64,000 bases of DNA from Ruegeria arenilitoris (GCF_013035315.1 NZ_WQHP01000003.1:62001-126000); one strand, 5' to 3'. Shown: positions 17,770-26,569, counted from the first letter of the stretch. The notes: generated from the sequence alone by a model not told the origin. Numbers and translations: made by a program.

Positions 17770-18014
17770 GATACCTTACACATAGCCTGCGCATTAAATC
17801 GCAGCTTTCAAACGCCAGAGCCTTTGGACGAATTTTGGAGTGTGCAACAATCGCTGCGATTGAAGGCGCTGCTTCGCATGGATGGAGCGAAATGGGCTCA
17901 CGGTCGGACAGCCCAAGCCTTAGATCGCGGTCGAACACCACAACCCCTACGCAAACCTCATTTCAATCGGCTGATTTGCCGAAACCCGAATTCTCAGTAG
18001 GTGTAGTCACATGA
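17766..18014 (+). CDS. Small hypothetical protein coupled to methyltransferase and helicase genes
   Basis: The ATG at 17766 overlaps the TGA of the methyltransferase frame (ATGA), and its own TGA at 18012-18014 overlaps the ATG of the helicase at 18011 (ATGA again). This chain of coupled starts supports a real 82-aa gene (MRYLTHSLRIKSQLSNARAF at the start, a serine/threonine-rich end). I see no known domain. If the amber codon upstream blocks ribosomes, coupling to this gene would be lost too, unless it has its own initiation signal. Confidence 0.55.
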   Translation: MRYLTHSLRIKSQLSNARAFGRILECATIAAIEGAASHGWSEMGSRSDSPSLRSRSNTTTPTQTSFQSADLPKPEFSVGVVT

Positions 18015-20770
18015 CCGACCAGAACGAGAAAATGCCGTCGAATCCGGGCGCTCGCAAAATTCTTGACCACCGCGGCATCGAATTGGTCGTGCTGGAAAAG
18101 ACGGATGGTCTACCTTTCACCAAAACAATCCGGCGGGAAAATTCCGGGGGAGACTGGCAGTCCGAGCAAGCCCCGAAAGCACTATCTTATATCAACGCCA
18201 AGCGCGTGAAGCTGTCTGAGACGGATACGCTTGCCGACGCCGCGCGCATCATCAAGGGCCTGAACAAGTTTCAGGCTCTGTCGATGGGGCGGCTTCCAAA
18301 GGGTGTGCCTGATGACACAGACGTGCCTGTCGTTCTTCAGGGGACGCAAGGGACTGGGGAACACGGTCGGGACTACGTCCACCGCACGGCGGAGGATTTC
18401 GCCTACGCAACGGGTGTACCGGCGCTTCAACCTTTCGACTTCGACGAAAAGTCATACCCGAGGCACATAAGGGACCGGGTGAAGGCGCTGGGTGGGCCGT
18501 GGGAGGCCGTCTGCCATGCCGTGCCAGAACTAAAGGACGTGGAGGTTTTGCGCCGCCCCAGCACGTCTTCCGGTATCATCGACAACCGGGATGGTGAGAC
18601 TTACCCCGGCGGCGGTGAGCATGCATACGTGGTCCTGTCCGACGGTCAAGACGCAGAGCATTTTATGAAGACTGTTCGGGACCGACTTTGGGAGGCGGGA
18701 CTTGGGTATGCCCGGGTTGTTGGCGGTGGTCGCGCTTTGAAGTGGTCCATTATTGACCATACAATATGGATGCCGCAGCAACCGATTTATGAGGCCCCGC
18801 CGACATTGGATCCTGCGGAGCATCTGAAACAGACCGGACGCATGGGACAGCTTCAGCGTGGCGCGGTGAAAGTCTTCGACGTGAAGACCCAACTAAAAGA
18901 AGCTGCGGCGGGCAAGGTCGCGCAACTTTGGGACGCGGCGGTGGCTTCATCAGAGATTCAGGCCGAGATTACGCGCCGCAAAGATAAATGGGTCGCGGAA
19001 CGCGCCCAGAGCCACGGCGTGACCATTGCACAAGCACAGGCATCGCTGGCTTTCATCATGGAGTACCGCAAGCTGGACTTGGCGGAACAACTGATACCGC
19101 TGAACGACAGCAAACTGGGTAAGCCGACAGTTCTGGACGTGCTGGAAAACCTAACTTCGTGGGATGGAGTCCCGATTGCCGATCCGATTGAGGGACCGGG
19201 CTACGGACGCCAGACTGCCAAGATATATGCAAATGCCGCTGTCGGTCGTCCCAAGATCAATTCCAAAGCCCACGGCGGCATTCTTTACGACATGAACGAC
19301 TACGCAGCGGAGGACATTGCGCGGGCCGTTCAGGGCGGACTGGACCTCGACCGTGTGGTTCGTGTGCTGGGAGTGCCGCAGGGGGTCGTGACAGAGGCTC
19401 TGGCGCTACTGGTCGGACGCGGTGTGTCCGTGAATGCCCGGGCCAAGGAGCAGGCTCTGCGGCGCTCACAGGTGGAAACCATTGCACGCGCGGCGCAAGC
19501 CGTTGTGGAGTTCGGCGAACAGCCTTTGCCGGGATTCGATGCGCCTGACCCCGCGCATCTGGACGGGTTGCGCAAGATTGCGGCGAAGCAAGAGCCCGAA
19601 GGTGCGCCGCTTTCTGTGGGCGAGTGGCTGGGGGCGCAGAAAGCGCGGCTGGCCGAGGCAAACCGGGCATTGGTTGCTTTAGGGACCGGTACTGCGGATG
19701 GATTGTCCAGCACAGACAAAGGCGCGTATGGCCCGCTGGGCGTCCAGAGCATGGCGGATTTCATAGACAGCGTTAAGCCCCGCAAATCGGTGGTGAAGCC
19801 GTTAGGCTGGTATTGCCAGACCGTGAACGCGGTGACTGCCAACCCAAATGGCGGCAAGACGGCCATTGCGTTGGAAGTGGCGTTTGCAGTGGCACTGGGC
19901 GAAGTGTTTCACGGGCGGCAGTTGGAACCGATGCCCGTCTTGTATTTCGCGGGGGAGAATTACTCGGACGTGCGTGCGCGGATTGTGCTGATGTGCCTCG
20001 AACGCGGGATCGACCCGAGGAACGTCCCAATTGATATTCGTAAAGGCGGTTTCAGTTTCGCAGACCACGCCGAAAAGGTTCTGTTCTACACCAGCCAGAA
20101 AAACTACGGGCTAATTGTGGTGGACACGCTGGCAGCGCATTTCAGCGGTGAAAGCGAAAACGACAACACACAGATGCAGCGGTACTTCGACAGCTTCGGC
20201 AGGGTCGCCAACGGCCCGGGCAATCCTGCGGTGGTGGTGCTGGCCCATCCCTCTGCTGAATGTGCCAAGTTGGAACCGCAGCGGCGGCTTCGGGAAATGC
20301 GTCCGCGTGGTGCGTCTTCCTCTTGGGGCGCGATTGACAGCAACCTGAATGTTGCAGTGCTGCCGGGCGGTATCGTTCAGGCGCATCTCAGCAAGCGCCG
20401 GTCCAAACCCGTGCCGGACGTATATTTTCGCCTGAAGCCTTTGTCCGACCCATCCGTGATTGATGGGGACGGGGATGTTGAAGAAAGCGTCCGGGCGGAA
20501 CCTATGACGCGAGGTCATGCACAGTTCGCCGCTGATGATCTAGGAACGCGCATTTTGAAAGAAATTCAGAAAGACGCGGCGGTGTCTGTCAGAGGGCTCA
20601 CGGATGCCCTTGCGGCGGATGGACAGAACGTTGCGCGCGGGACAATGCAGAACAAGTTGAACGATCTGCGAGAGGACGGACTGATTGATGTGACCGGCAA
20701 GAACCGCACCGTCCGCCGGTTCTTGACGCAGGCCGGTCAGGCGCGGTTGGACGAAGTAGACGAGTTTTGA
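18011..20770 (+). CDS. Primase-helicase-like replication ATPase (RepA-like AAA)
   Basis: This 919-aa protein probably replicates the excised element. The N-terminal third (around residues 180-265: STSSGIIDNRDG, GGGEHAYVVLSDG, then VVGGGRALKWSIID) resembles archaeo-eukaryotic primase-type domains of mobile elements. The C-terminal part is a RecA/RepA-like hexameric helicase ATPase: Walker A NPNGGKTA with Lys616, and Walker B YGLIVVDT with Asp705. The extreme C-terminus (ISVRGLTDALAADGQN-like, TMQNKLNDLREDGLI) reads as a winged helix. It overlaps the preceding small gene by 4 bases. The primase call is by motif memory and less secure than the ATPase. Confidence 0.82.
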   Translation: MTDQNEKMPSNPGARKILDHRGIELVVLEKTDGLPFTKTIRRENSGGDWQSEQAPKALSYINAKRVKLSETDTLADAARIIKGLNKFQALSMGRLPKGVPDDTDVPVVLQGTQGTGEHGRDYVHRTAEDFAYATGVPALQPFDFDEKSYPRHIRDRVKALGGPWEAVCHAVPELKDVEVLRRPSTSSGIIDNRDGETYPGGGEHAYVVLSDGQDAEHFMKTVRDRLWEAGLGYARVVGGGRALKWSIIDHTIWMPQQPIYEAPPTLDPAEHLKQTGRMGQLQRGAVKVFDVKTQLKEAAAGKVAQLWDAAVASSEIQAEITRRKDKWVAERAQSHGVTIAQAQASLAFIMEYRKLDLAEQLIPLNDSKLGKPTVLDVLENLTSWDGVPIADPIEGPGYGRQTAKIYANAAVGRPKINSKAHGGILYDMNDYAAEDIARAVQGGLDLDRVVRVLGVPQGVVTEALALLVGRGVSVNARAKEQALRRSQVETIARAAQAVVEFGEQPLPGFDAPDPAHLDGLRKIAAKQEPEGAPLSVGEWLGAQKARLAEANRALVALGTGTADGLSSTDKGAYGPLGVQSMADFIDSVKPRKSVVKPLGWYCQTVNAVTANPNGGKTAIALEVAFAVALGEVFHGRQLEPMPVLYFAGENYSDVRARIVLMCLERGIDPRNVPIDIRKGGFSFADHAEKVLFYTSQKNYGLIVVDTLAAHFSGESENDNTQMQRYFDSFGRVANGPGNPAVVVLAHPSAECAKLEPQRRLREMRPRGASSSWGAIDSNLNVAVLPGGIVQAHLSKRRSKPVPDVYFRLKPLSDPSVIDGDGDVEESVRAEPMTRGHAQFAADDLGTRILKEIQKDAAVSVRGLTDALAADGQNVARGTMQNKLNDLREDGLIDVTGKNRTVRRFLTQAGQARLDEVDEF

Positions 20771-20796
20771 TGCCTGGCCTTACCTGCAAAACACGG

Positions 20797-21005
20797 ACTG
20801 TTCAAATTCCAATACTACATCCTTCGAATTTTTGGACAGTCCACCTAGGGGAGGAAACTTTAGGTTTCCCTCTAGGGACACTGTCCATGCGTGAACACCA
20901 TATTTTTATGGCTCAAATGGGTAGAACCCGGCATTTGGACAGTCTTTTGGACAGAACACGAACAGCGCTTCTCAAAGTCAGCAAGAAGAAAGCCGTTTGG
21001 ACAGT
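20797..21005 (+). repeat. Iteron-like TTTGGACAGT repeats with long hairpin; candidate origin
   Basis: Immediately downstream of the helicase gene, TTTGGACAGT occurs exactly at 20831-20840, 20934-20943 and 20996-21005, and with one change at 20946-20955. On the other strand it occurs at 20797-20806 (one change) and 20880-20887 (core TGGACAGT only). The copies at 20831 and 20880 form the ends of a 54-base imperfect hairpin whose arms contain CCTAGGGGAGG and CCCTCTAGGG. Beside a replication ATPase, this arrangement fits an origin with initiator binding sites, or a set of operators. It does not encode an obvious protein. Confidence 0.6.
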
Positions 21006-21269
21006 CGGAGACACTAACCTTAGGTTGGCTACAGTTCAGTCGCAGATCAGATACACAAAGTTCCTTGGTCATAGACGGCTGCCAACTGAAAACTGACAGC
21101 TCCGAACAGACTGGACGATCTATAGTATCCTGAAGTCCCGTAAACCGATCAGAATACTTGAAATTTCCAATCCCTCCTCCGGCACATGCAATGGCGCTTC
21201 GACCCCGCAATGTGGCATACTCCAAACAACAGGCAATCACACATAGCGACGCCATAAACAGAGAAAGGG

Positions 21270-21740
21270 ATGAGTGAGGCAATAACGGTGTCTAAGAACC
21301 CCACAGCCGCCCCCAAGCGGACCCCGCATCCCAACACCCTGCGGGCCTTGGAAGAAAACCGGCGCAGGACCCAATTCGGCGGGCCTGACTCGCCAGCGAC
21401 CTGTGCCCGCGACACCTGTGGCAGAGCCGCATGGGGCAAATCTCCGGGCGGTTTCTGCTGGTATCACTCAGGCAACGTCAAAGAAAAACGGGAACCGCGC
21501 ACCTCCGAAAACGGAAAGAAGAAGCGCGAACTGAATCGATCCCGCAAGATGGCCCGCAGAGACCTTGACCATGAGCCACCGACTCCTCAAGAACTGCGCT
21601 TTGCGGCAAACATGGTCCCGAAGCTGAATGACCCTTACGACAGGCCCAGACTGGAAATGATTGTGCGTGATGTTTTTCGAAACCGCATCGACCACAGGTC
21701 CTACCGCGCCCATCTAGAGTTGCTGTTGAACCGATCCTAG
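21270..21740 (+). CDS. Hypothetical basic protein with Cys/His cluster
   Basis: This 156-aa, strongly basic protein has a CARDTCGRAAWGKSPGGFCW cluster followed by YHSG. Three Cys and one His are suitably spaced for a small zinc site. A Lys/Arg-rich segment follows (TSENGKKKRELNRSRKMARR), then a helical C-terminus. Such proteins occur in phages and satellites, sometimes next to terminase genes, but I do not recognise a named family. GAGAAAGGG precedes the ATG. It is the last + strand gene of the element's left module. Confidence 0.65.
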   Translation: MSEAITVSKNPTAAPKRTPHPNTLRALEENRRRTQFGGPDSPATCARDTCGRAAWGKSPGGFCWYHSGNVKEKREPRTSENGKKKRELNRSRKMARRDLDHEPPTPQELRFAANMVPKLNDPYDRPRLEMIVRDVFRNRIDHRSYRAHLELLLNRS

Positions 21741-22352
21741 CTTCAAATACACATTATTCAGGTCATGGACCCTAGAGCGACATTGGAGGGCATTTCACCA
21801 AGACTTTTCTAGGCTGAAGCGCCCGGTAAGCACTGTGAAACGACCTTTTCTGCGGAATCTGCTCTAGAACTCAAATCACACCAGTGTAATTGATAATAAG
21901 ATTCAGTGGCTTATTCGCCTAAACACCCAGATTGCTCACGGACTTCATCTCCGTGCACATATCGAACCATGCGCAGAGCTGCATATCGGCACCCGTCCCC
22001 TGGCCACCCCCTGATCACCACAATCGGATGCGAGCACCAAAGCCGCACAAAATATGACTCCGAATTTTCACGTAACAGATTGTGACCTGGTAACTTCAAG
22101 TCGCCCAGCTGCGGCTTTGAGCTGGAAAGTCTGTTTCTTAACGCAATCAGAGTCTTGGTAAGATGGCAAATCTGTCCGAGTTGCGTGACGAAGGCGACCA
22201 ATGCGGGTACGGCGAACATCATGACTCCAGGTTGGCCTAGTCGCTCAACATTATGCGGCGCTGCGGCACGATTTCCCGAAAGCGGTCGTTCAGAATAGTC
22301 AAAATGGCCGAAATTCAATCCATACAGCGACTGGAAAAGAAAGTTCCGAGCC
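21741..22352. other. 612-bp gap between the two halves of the island
   Basis: The only frame of any length, on the - strand (21911-22594), overlaps the neighbouring gene and lacks coding character, domain signal and a start with a ribosome-binding site. The sequence has lower GC than the core genome. It is the boundary between the + strand replication half and the - strand cargo half. Confidence 0.4.
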
Positions 22353-22925
22353 CTAAGCCTTGAGATTGAAGGAGCTGCCCATTTCAGTCTGTCCAATGGG
22401 ACGGCCTGTAATCCGAGGGGTTTTAATAGGACGAACCGGCATTCCTTCGTTCTCAGCAGCTTGGACAGCGAAAGTATACCGAGAACCGTTTCCGCATCCT
22501 CGCGGTAGGGCTCGTTGATCTGATGATATGTCGTCTGCCTCAGAGATGAGCGACTCCGAGTAGAGGTGCCGAAGTTGAGTCTCTGAAACGCCATCCGCTT
22601 CCATAATCAATTGCACCATGGGATCGGCCAAAAGTTGGTCGAGCAAGAACTGCGACAACTGCTTTGAAGACAATTTATCCTTTGCGCGGGCTCTCTCCAA
22701 ATCAGTAAGAGAAACGGTCAAGGTACGCGCCAGACCGGGGTAAGATTTCCGTGGATGCAGACAGATTAACACCGAGGCCTTCCAGGCTTCTGGGTCCGAA
22801 TAATCTGGTGGTGCGGAAAGCTCAGTTTCTATGTCGTACTCGCCTGCCGGGAGTAATTCGTCGAAGCCAGGGAAAGTAAACGGCCTGGAAAAGACTGCGA
22901 TTGTCTTGCTGATTATCTGGTTCAT
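22353..22925 (-). CDS. LPAGEYD-motif hypothetical protein (long paralog)
   Basis: From ATG 22925 the 190-aa protein begins with FSRPFTFPGFDELLPAGEYD, matching the N-terminus of the gene at 26916-27224 (FSNPFSLSGYPDVLPAGEYE). These small proteins form a widespread alphaproteobacterial family of unknown function. This copy has a much longer C-terminal region of about 110 residues with no domain I recognise, including a helical stretch (SSKQLSQFLLDQLLADP). The in-frame extension to 22988 lacks support. Two members within one island suggest duplication or functional pairing. Confidence 0.72.
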   Translation of the reverse strand: MNQIISKTIAVFSRPFTFPGFDELLPAGEYDIETELSAPPDYSDPEAWKASVLICLHPRKSYPGLARTLTVSLTDLERARAKDKLSSKQLSQFLLDQLLADPMVQLIMEADGVSETQLRHLYSESLISEADDISSDQRALPRGCGNGSRYTFAVQAAENEGMPVRPIKTPRITGRPIGQTEMGSSFNLKA

Positions 22926-23011
22926 TTGGGTAATTCTCCTTTGCTGATACCGCTCGCTCGGAGATGCAGACAAGAACAAGCCACCCACTCCCGGCAGGGT
23001 ATTATCAGTTT

Positions 23012-23143
23012 TTAAGGTTTAGGCTTTGGTTTTTCGGGGACGACGTCAGGCGCTTCAGACGTAACTTCTTTTTTCGGCGCGTCCGCATCGTTTTCCTTCA
23101 GTGCGGCAGCCGCTCTGGTCGTCAGGTCTTTGAAAGACATCAT
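23012..23143 (-). CDS. Small hypothetical protein, 43 aa
   Basis: From ATG 23143, with AAGGATC as ribosome-binding site, this encodes MMSFKDLTTRAAAALKENDA followed by a lysine/proline-rich tail (VVPEKPKPKP). Similar short alanine-rich, proline-tailed proteins are common in roseobacters, though uncharacterised. A longer frame to 23236 exists but has no start signal. It lies downstream of the racemase gene and upstream of the LPAGEYD gene, on the same strand. Confidence 0.6.
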   Translation of the reverse strand: MMSFKDLTTRAAAALKENDADAPKKEVTSEAPDVVPEKPKPKP

Positions 23144-23304
23144 TTTGATCCTTTGATTGTCCGCAACACCCACGAGCCCAGATAGGGTGTGAAAAGTGAA
23201 TGCGGCTACGTCCAATATAGGGATTGGGTGCCTCATTTACTACGTAAAGCCGTAGAATAAGACGGATGGCTGAAGCAGAACCGAGGCGGCGGCACCTTGG
23301 CGCG

Positions 23305-24426
23305 CTATTTTCGATTCGAGTATGGGCGATCAGTGTTCGCTGCGTTGCAGTCAACCAAAGCGCTATCACCATGGAAGACTTTTGCTACATCGGGTGCAGC
23401 CATGCCGCGCGAGAGCGCGCCATACTTCATTCTCAGCTTCACCTCGCCACCAGGGCGAAGCAGCCAATTGGTGTTTTCTACAACGATATGATCACTGGTG
23501 GCTCCGACGAACGTGACGCCAGCAGGGAATATTAGACCCGCCGCATCAGTGTCCTGGAGTCCGATCGCAAGGATCGACCGAGTATTCGAAGGACTGTCTA
23601 AAGTCACACACTGCATTGAAGGTATAGGATAATTCATTTGCAAGGGATTTGGATTTGATTTGGTCTTCGTTTCGATCACTTCCGCCCAAAGCGTAAAAAC
23701 ATCTGTGTAAAGCCCGTCGATCGCGTATCCCGAAACGGGATCGGTACCCAGCAGGATGGCCTCACCCAGACGCAGGTTGTTGATCTTTCCGGTCGCCCCC
23801 TTGCCAAGCGCCCATGGCAAACTGGCAGAGCCGCCGCCTGACACTGTTTCCAGAGCGGGTCCACTTGCAAGTTCGGTGTCGGCGGCAAGCGACGAAAGCA
23901 ATTCCATTGCCCCTGCAGAGGGTGCCACATGACCCAGACAGGCAAAATTTGCGCCAATCCCCTTCAGAGAAATCCCTTCCATTCTAAGAATTTGAGACAC
24001 AGTGCTTTCAAGGTGTTCAGGCAAGATGCCATCCCGCATATCCCCCATTTCCACCATCAGGATAATATTGTGAGTAATGTTCTTCCCCAGCGCCTCGATG
24101 GCCAGGCTGGCGATAATGTCCATCTCAGTGTTGAAGCTGACATCGCAGTTATCAAGGACTTGCGCGACCTGGCTCAGCATGGGCGTTCGGATCAAGGATA
24201 TGGAGCACGAGATTCCAGCATCGCGCATACGCATGATATTGCTGATCCGCGCGTCCGCCAGCCCTGTCACGCCACCTTCAAGCATAGCATTCGCAATCTC
24301 AGGATGACCGCAAACGGCTTTTGTCACACCTGTCACCGATATTCCGCGGGGTCTAAGGTGGTCGACCAGGAACCGTGTGTTGTACCGAATTTTGTCCAGA
24401 TCAACGTCGATACGCAGCTTGCTCAT
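23305..24426 (-). CDS. Alanine racemase-like PLP-dependent enzyme
   Basis: This 373-aa protein has the fold-type III PLP barrel: RIDVDLDKIRYNTRFL, then TGVTKAVCGHPEIA with the presumed PLP-lysine (Lys in VTKA). VEMGDMRDGILPEHL and GGGSASLPWAL, for phosphate binding, follow. It belongs to the YhfX/ornithine-alanine racemase group rather than classical Alr. It overlaps the DUF1611 gene by 4 bases (ATGA), so the two are made together. This suggests work on a D-amino acid, but which one is unclear. Confidence 0.85.
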   Translation of the reverse strand: MSKLRIDVDLDKIRYNTRFLVDHLRPRGISVTGVTKAVCGHPEIANAMLEGGVTGLADARISNIMRMRDAGISCSISLIRTPMLSQVAQVLDNCDVSFNTEMDIIASLAIEALGKNITHNIILMVEMGDMRDGILPEHLESTVSQILRMEGISLKGIGANFACLGHVAPSAGAMELLSSLAADTELASGPALETVSGGGSASLPWALGKGATGKINNLRLGEAILLGTDPVSGYAIDGLYTDVFTLWAEVIETKTKSNPNPLQMNYPIPSMQCVTLDSPSNTRSILAIGLQDTDAAGLIFPAGVTFVGATSDHIVVENTNWLLRPGGEVKLRMKYGALSRGMAAPDVAKVFHGDSALVDCNAANTDRPYSNRK

Positions 24427-25622
24427 TCAATCGTCGTAACACGTACGGGTTGCAGGCGCGGAAAGGCAGATAGAACCATATTCACCAAGTTTTTTGGAGG
24501 ACGGTTCAATGCGTCAGTGACCGGGAGATACAATTTGCAGTTGTAGTCTGTGATGGCCTTTGAAATCTCAACATCATTCATTCCTTCATGGTTGATCGTC
24601 ATGCCAATTACCTCTGTGTTCGCAAATGCCTCGATCAGGGTGATTTCATCGCAAGGGGCGGGCATAGTCATGTTGGGGAAATCACATCGACGTTTTCGTT
24701 TAGGCGCGTGTTGAAGAATAACTGCATGTGGCTGACTGCCTCGCAGAATGAAGGCTGATGTGCAAAAAGCCGGATGGCTTAGCGCGCCCTGGCCCTCGAT
24801 CACTATTACATCCGGGTGCTCACCCTCGGATGCCGCAACGACAGCGCGCTCAAGTTCGCCACAACAAAATTGCGGCGGCACCGAATCCATCGCGACACCA
24901 TACTTGGCGCCCTGCATCAAGCCAGTTTGGCCGGTGCTGACCAAAACTGTTTTGATCCCATGCGCGTTAAGTGCGCCGGTCAGGATTGTCGCGGTTGTAC
25001 GCTTTCCAATTGCACAATCGGTGCCGAACACCGCGATGCGGATCGCCTGGACGTCTCCAATACTGCCATCTAACAGGCGCAGGTCGGGATTTGGCCGCGG
25101 CTTGCGAATGTCGCGTATCGTGACATCGTGAATTTTGGCAAATCCGGCGAGCTCCTTGTCATCGCTAAGAAATTCATGCAGCCCACTGACGATGTTCATT
25201 CCGAGCGTTATCGCATCCAAAACAACTTCGCGATCCTCAAGGGACATTCTGCCGCTGGCCGGCGCCATTCCGTAAATAAAAGTGTCGGGGATCGTAGCTT
25301 CATTAGCGACGGCGGCATCAAGATCATCGAAGATGGGAACCTGATTTGCGATATTATCAAGCACTTTGCCACTGTCACAACCGCCATACGTGCTGTCGAT
25401 CACCGAAAGAACGCGATAGGCCTGTGAATGTCGAACGAGACCATTAGCCGTCTTGCCATCGATCTTTGCGAAGTTTCCTTCGCAATACACAATTGCAGTC
25501 GGTGTATCTGTCACGAGTGTCTTGCGGTGAAGCTCTGGAAAAACTGCTTGTTCAGGCGCCAGCTTTTGCGCGTCGCTGGCAATGAACTGCTTGGCATCCG
25601 ACGCAATGGGTACGGGTTTCAT
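24423..25622 (-). CDS. DUF1611 (DgcN-like) protein
   Basis: This 399-aa protein has the DUF1611 layout. Its Walker-type loop is VFGTDCAIGKRTTATIL near residue 198, followed by LVSTGQTGLMQGAKYGVAMD and IVIEGQGALSHPAF. DUF1611 proteins include DgcN, which acts in D-glutamate catabolism with a racemase partner, as I recall. The immediate overlap with a racemase-type gene fits a D-amino acid pathway. An AAAAAGGAAC ribosome-binding site precedes ATG 25622. It is island cargo, not core. Confidence 0.82.
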   Translation of the reverse strand: MKPVPIASDAKQFIASDAQKLAPEQAVFPELHRKTLVTDTPTAIVYCEGNFAKIDGKTANGLVRHSQAYRVLSVIDSTYGGCDSGKVLDNIANQVPIFDDLDAAVANEATIPDTFIYGMAPASGRMSLEDREVVLDAITLGMNIVSGLHEFLSDDKELAGFAKIHDVTIRDIRKPRPNPDLRLLDGSIGDVQAIRIAVFGTDCAIGKRTTATILTGALNAHGIKTVLVSTGQTGLMQGAKYGVAMDSVPPQFCCGELERAVVAASEGEHPDVIVIEGQGALSHPAFCTSAFILRGSQPHAVILQHAPKRKRRCDFPNMTMPAPCDEITLIEAFANTEVIGMTINHEGMNDVEISKAITDYNCKLYLPVTDALNRPPKNLVNMVLSAFPRLQPVRVTTIE

Positions 25623-25714
25623 ATTTGTTCCTTTTTAGAGTGTGAAACGCGCGTCCTTGGTAAGGACGGGCAAAAATTGTGAAGTTTGGGAAAGTGGGCT
25701 TTCTGTCTGAATTC

Positions 25715-26569
25715 TCACTGGTTCAGAACACACAGCCCTTCTGATCGATGATAGTTTTTGTGGCATTGCCACCCATTGCCGGATCGGTCGATATGGGCAT
25801 TTGCCGGTAGCTCGATTGCATTGCAGCGATCACCGGACGCCTCGTAGCCACGTTCGCATTTCCATCCAACTCCATGGATCGCGTCATCGTAGAAAGCATT
25901 TTCAGGCACAAAGACGGCATCGCACCGTCCGTCGCGCTCAAAATACCCACGCTCGCACGTCCAGGGACGCCCGCTGGTTGATGCGTTCAGAAAAGCGTTT
26001 TCCGGCACCGCTACTGCCACGCATGCTTCTCCGTCTTTTTCGTAGCCACGGTTGCAACGCCATGCAGATCCATAAGTGCTATTCGTCAGGTAAGCATTAT
26101 CCGGCACCACGATTTTCTGGCAGCTATCGTCTACTCTTGTGTATCCACGCAGGCACCGCCACCTCTCACCTGATGGATCGAGATATCCACCCTCAGGCAC
26201 AATCACTTCAGTGCATGAGGTGCCGCCAACTTCAACAAAGCCATGCATACATGCCCACCCTGAGCCATAGGTTCTGTTTGTGGGGTAGGCATTTCCCGGC
26301 ACGACAATGGCCACGCATTCTTCGCCTTTCAACCGATAGGACAAATCGCATTTCCAACCGTCGCCATACTTTTTGGGATGCGCGTTATCCGGGATCGAAT
26401 TTGTTTCGGCCGATGCGGGACTTGATGAGATAAAGGAGCCCGCCAAACTGCTGAAGACGACAACAAACAACGCAGCCATTAAGTGAGCGCAAAACCGGTA
26501 CTGATTTTTTCGATTTGCCCTGATGCAAACGGCGTTGTCCGAATGTTGAGTGATTGAGTTACGATCCAT
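25715..26569 (-). CDS. Secreted protein of seven Cys/Trp repeats
   Basis: After a hydrophobic export segment (residues about 29-55, ending SSPASAE), the whole 284-aa protein is seven tandem repeats of about 30-34 residues. The pattern is VPxNAY, a short spacer with YG, then WxCxRGY and a second Cys. Examples of the core are DGWKCDLSYRLKGEEC, SGWACMHGFVEVGGTSC, ERWRCLRGYTRVDDSC and SAWRCNRGYEKDGEAC. Each repeat has two Cys, so one disulfide per repeat is likely in the periplasm. I do not recognise a named function; an adhesion or carbohydrate-contact role is only a guess. Its start overlaps the end of the upstream small membrane protein gene by 11 bases. Confidence 0.8.
   Translation of the reverse strand: MDRNSITQHSDNAVCIRANRKNQYRFCAHLMAALFVVVFSSLAGSFISSSPASAETNSIPDNAHPKKYGDGWKCDLSYRLKGEECVAIVVPGNAYPTNRTYGSGWACMHGFVEVGGTSCTEVIVPEGGYLDPSGERWRCLRGYTRVDDSCQKIVVPDNAYLTNSTYGSAWRCNRGYEKDGEACVAVAVPENAFLNASTSGRPWTCERGYFERDGRCDAVFVPENAFYDDAIHGVGWKCERGYEASGDRCNAIELPANAHIDRSGNGWQCHKNYHRSEGLCVLNQ

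Noticed and set aside
20767-21096. A 109-codon + strand frame after the helicase
   Set aside because: It spans the TTTGGACAGT repeats and hairpin, has no family-like sequence and its composition follows the repeats, so it is more likely a by-product of the non-coding origin-like region.
21911-22594. A 227-codon - strand frame in the island gap
   Set aside because: It overlaps the better-supported LPAGEYD gene in another frame, lacks a ribosome-binding site and shows no recognisable domain.
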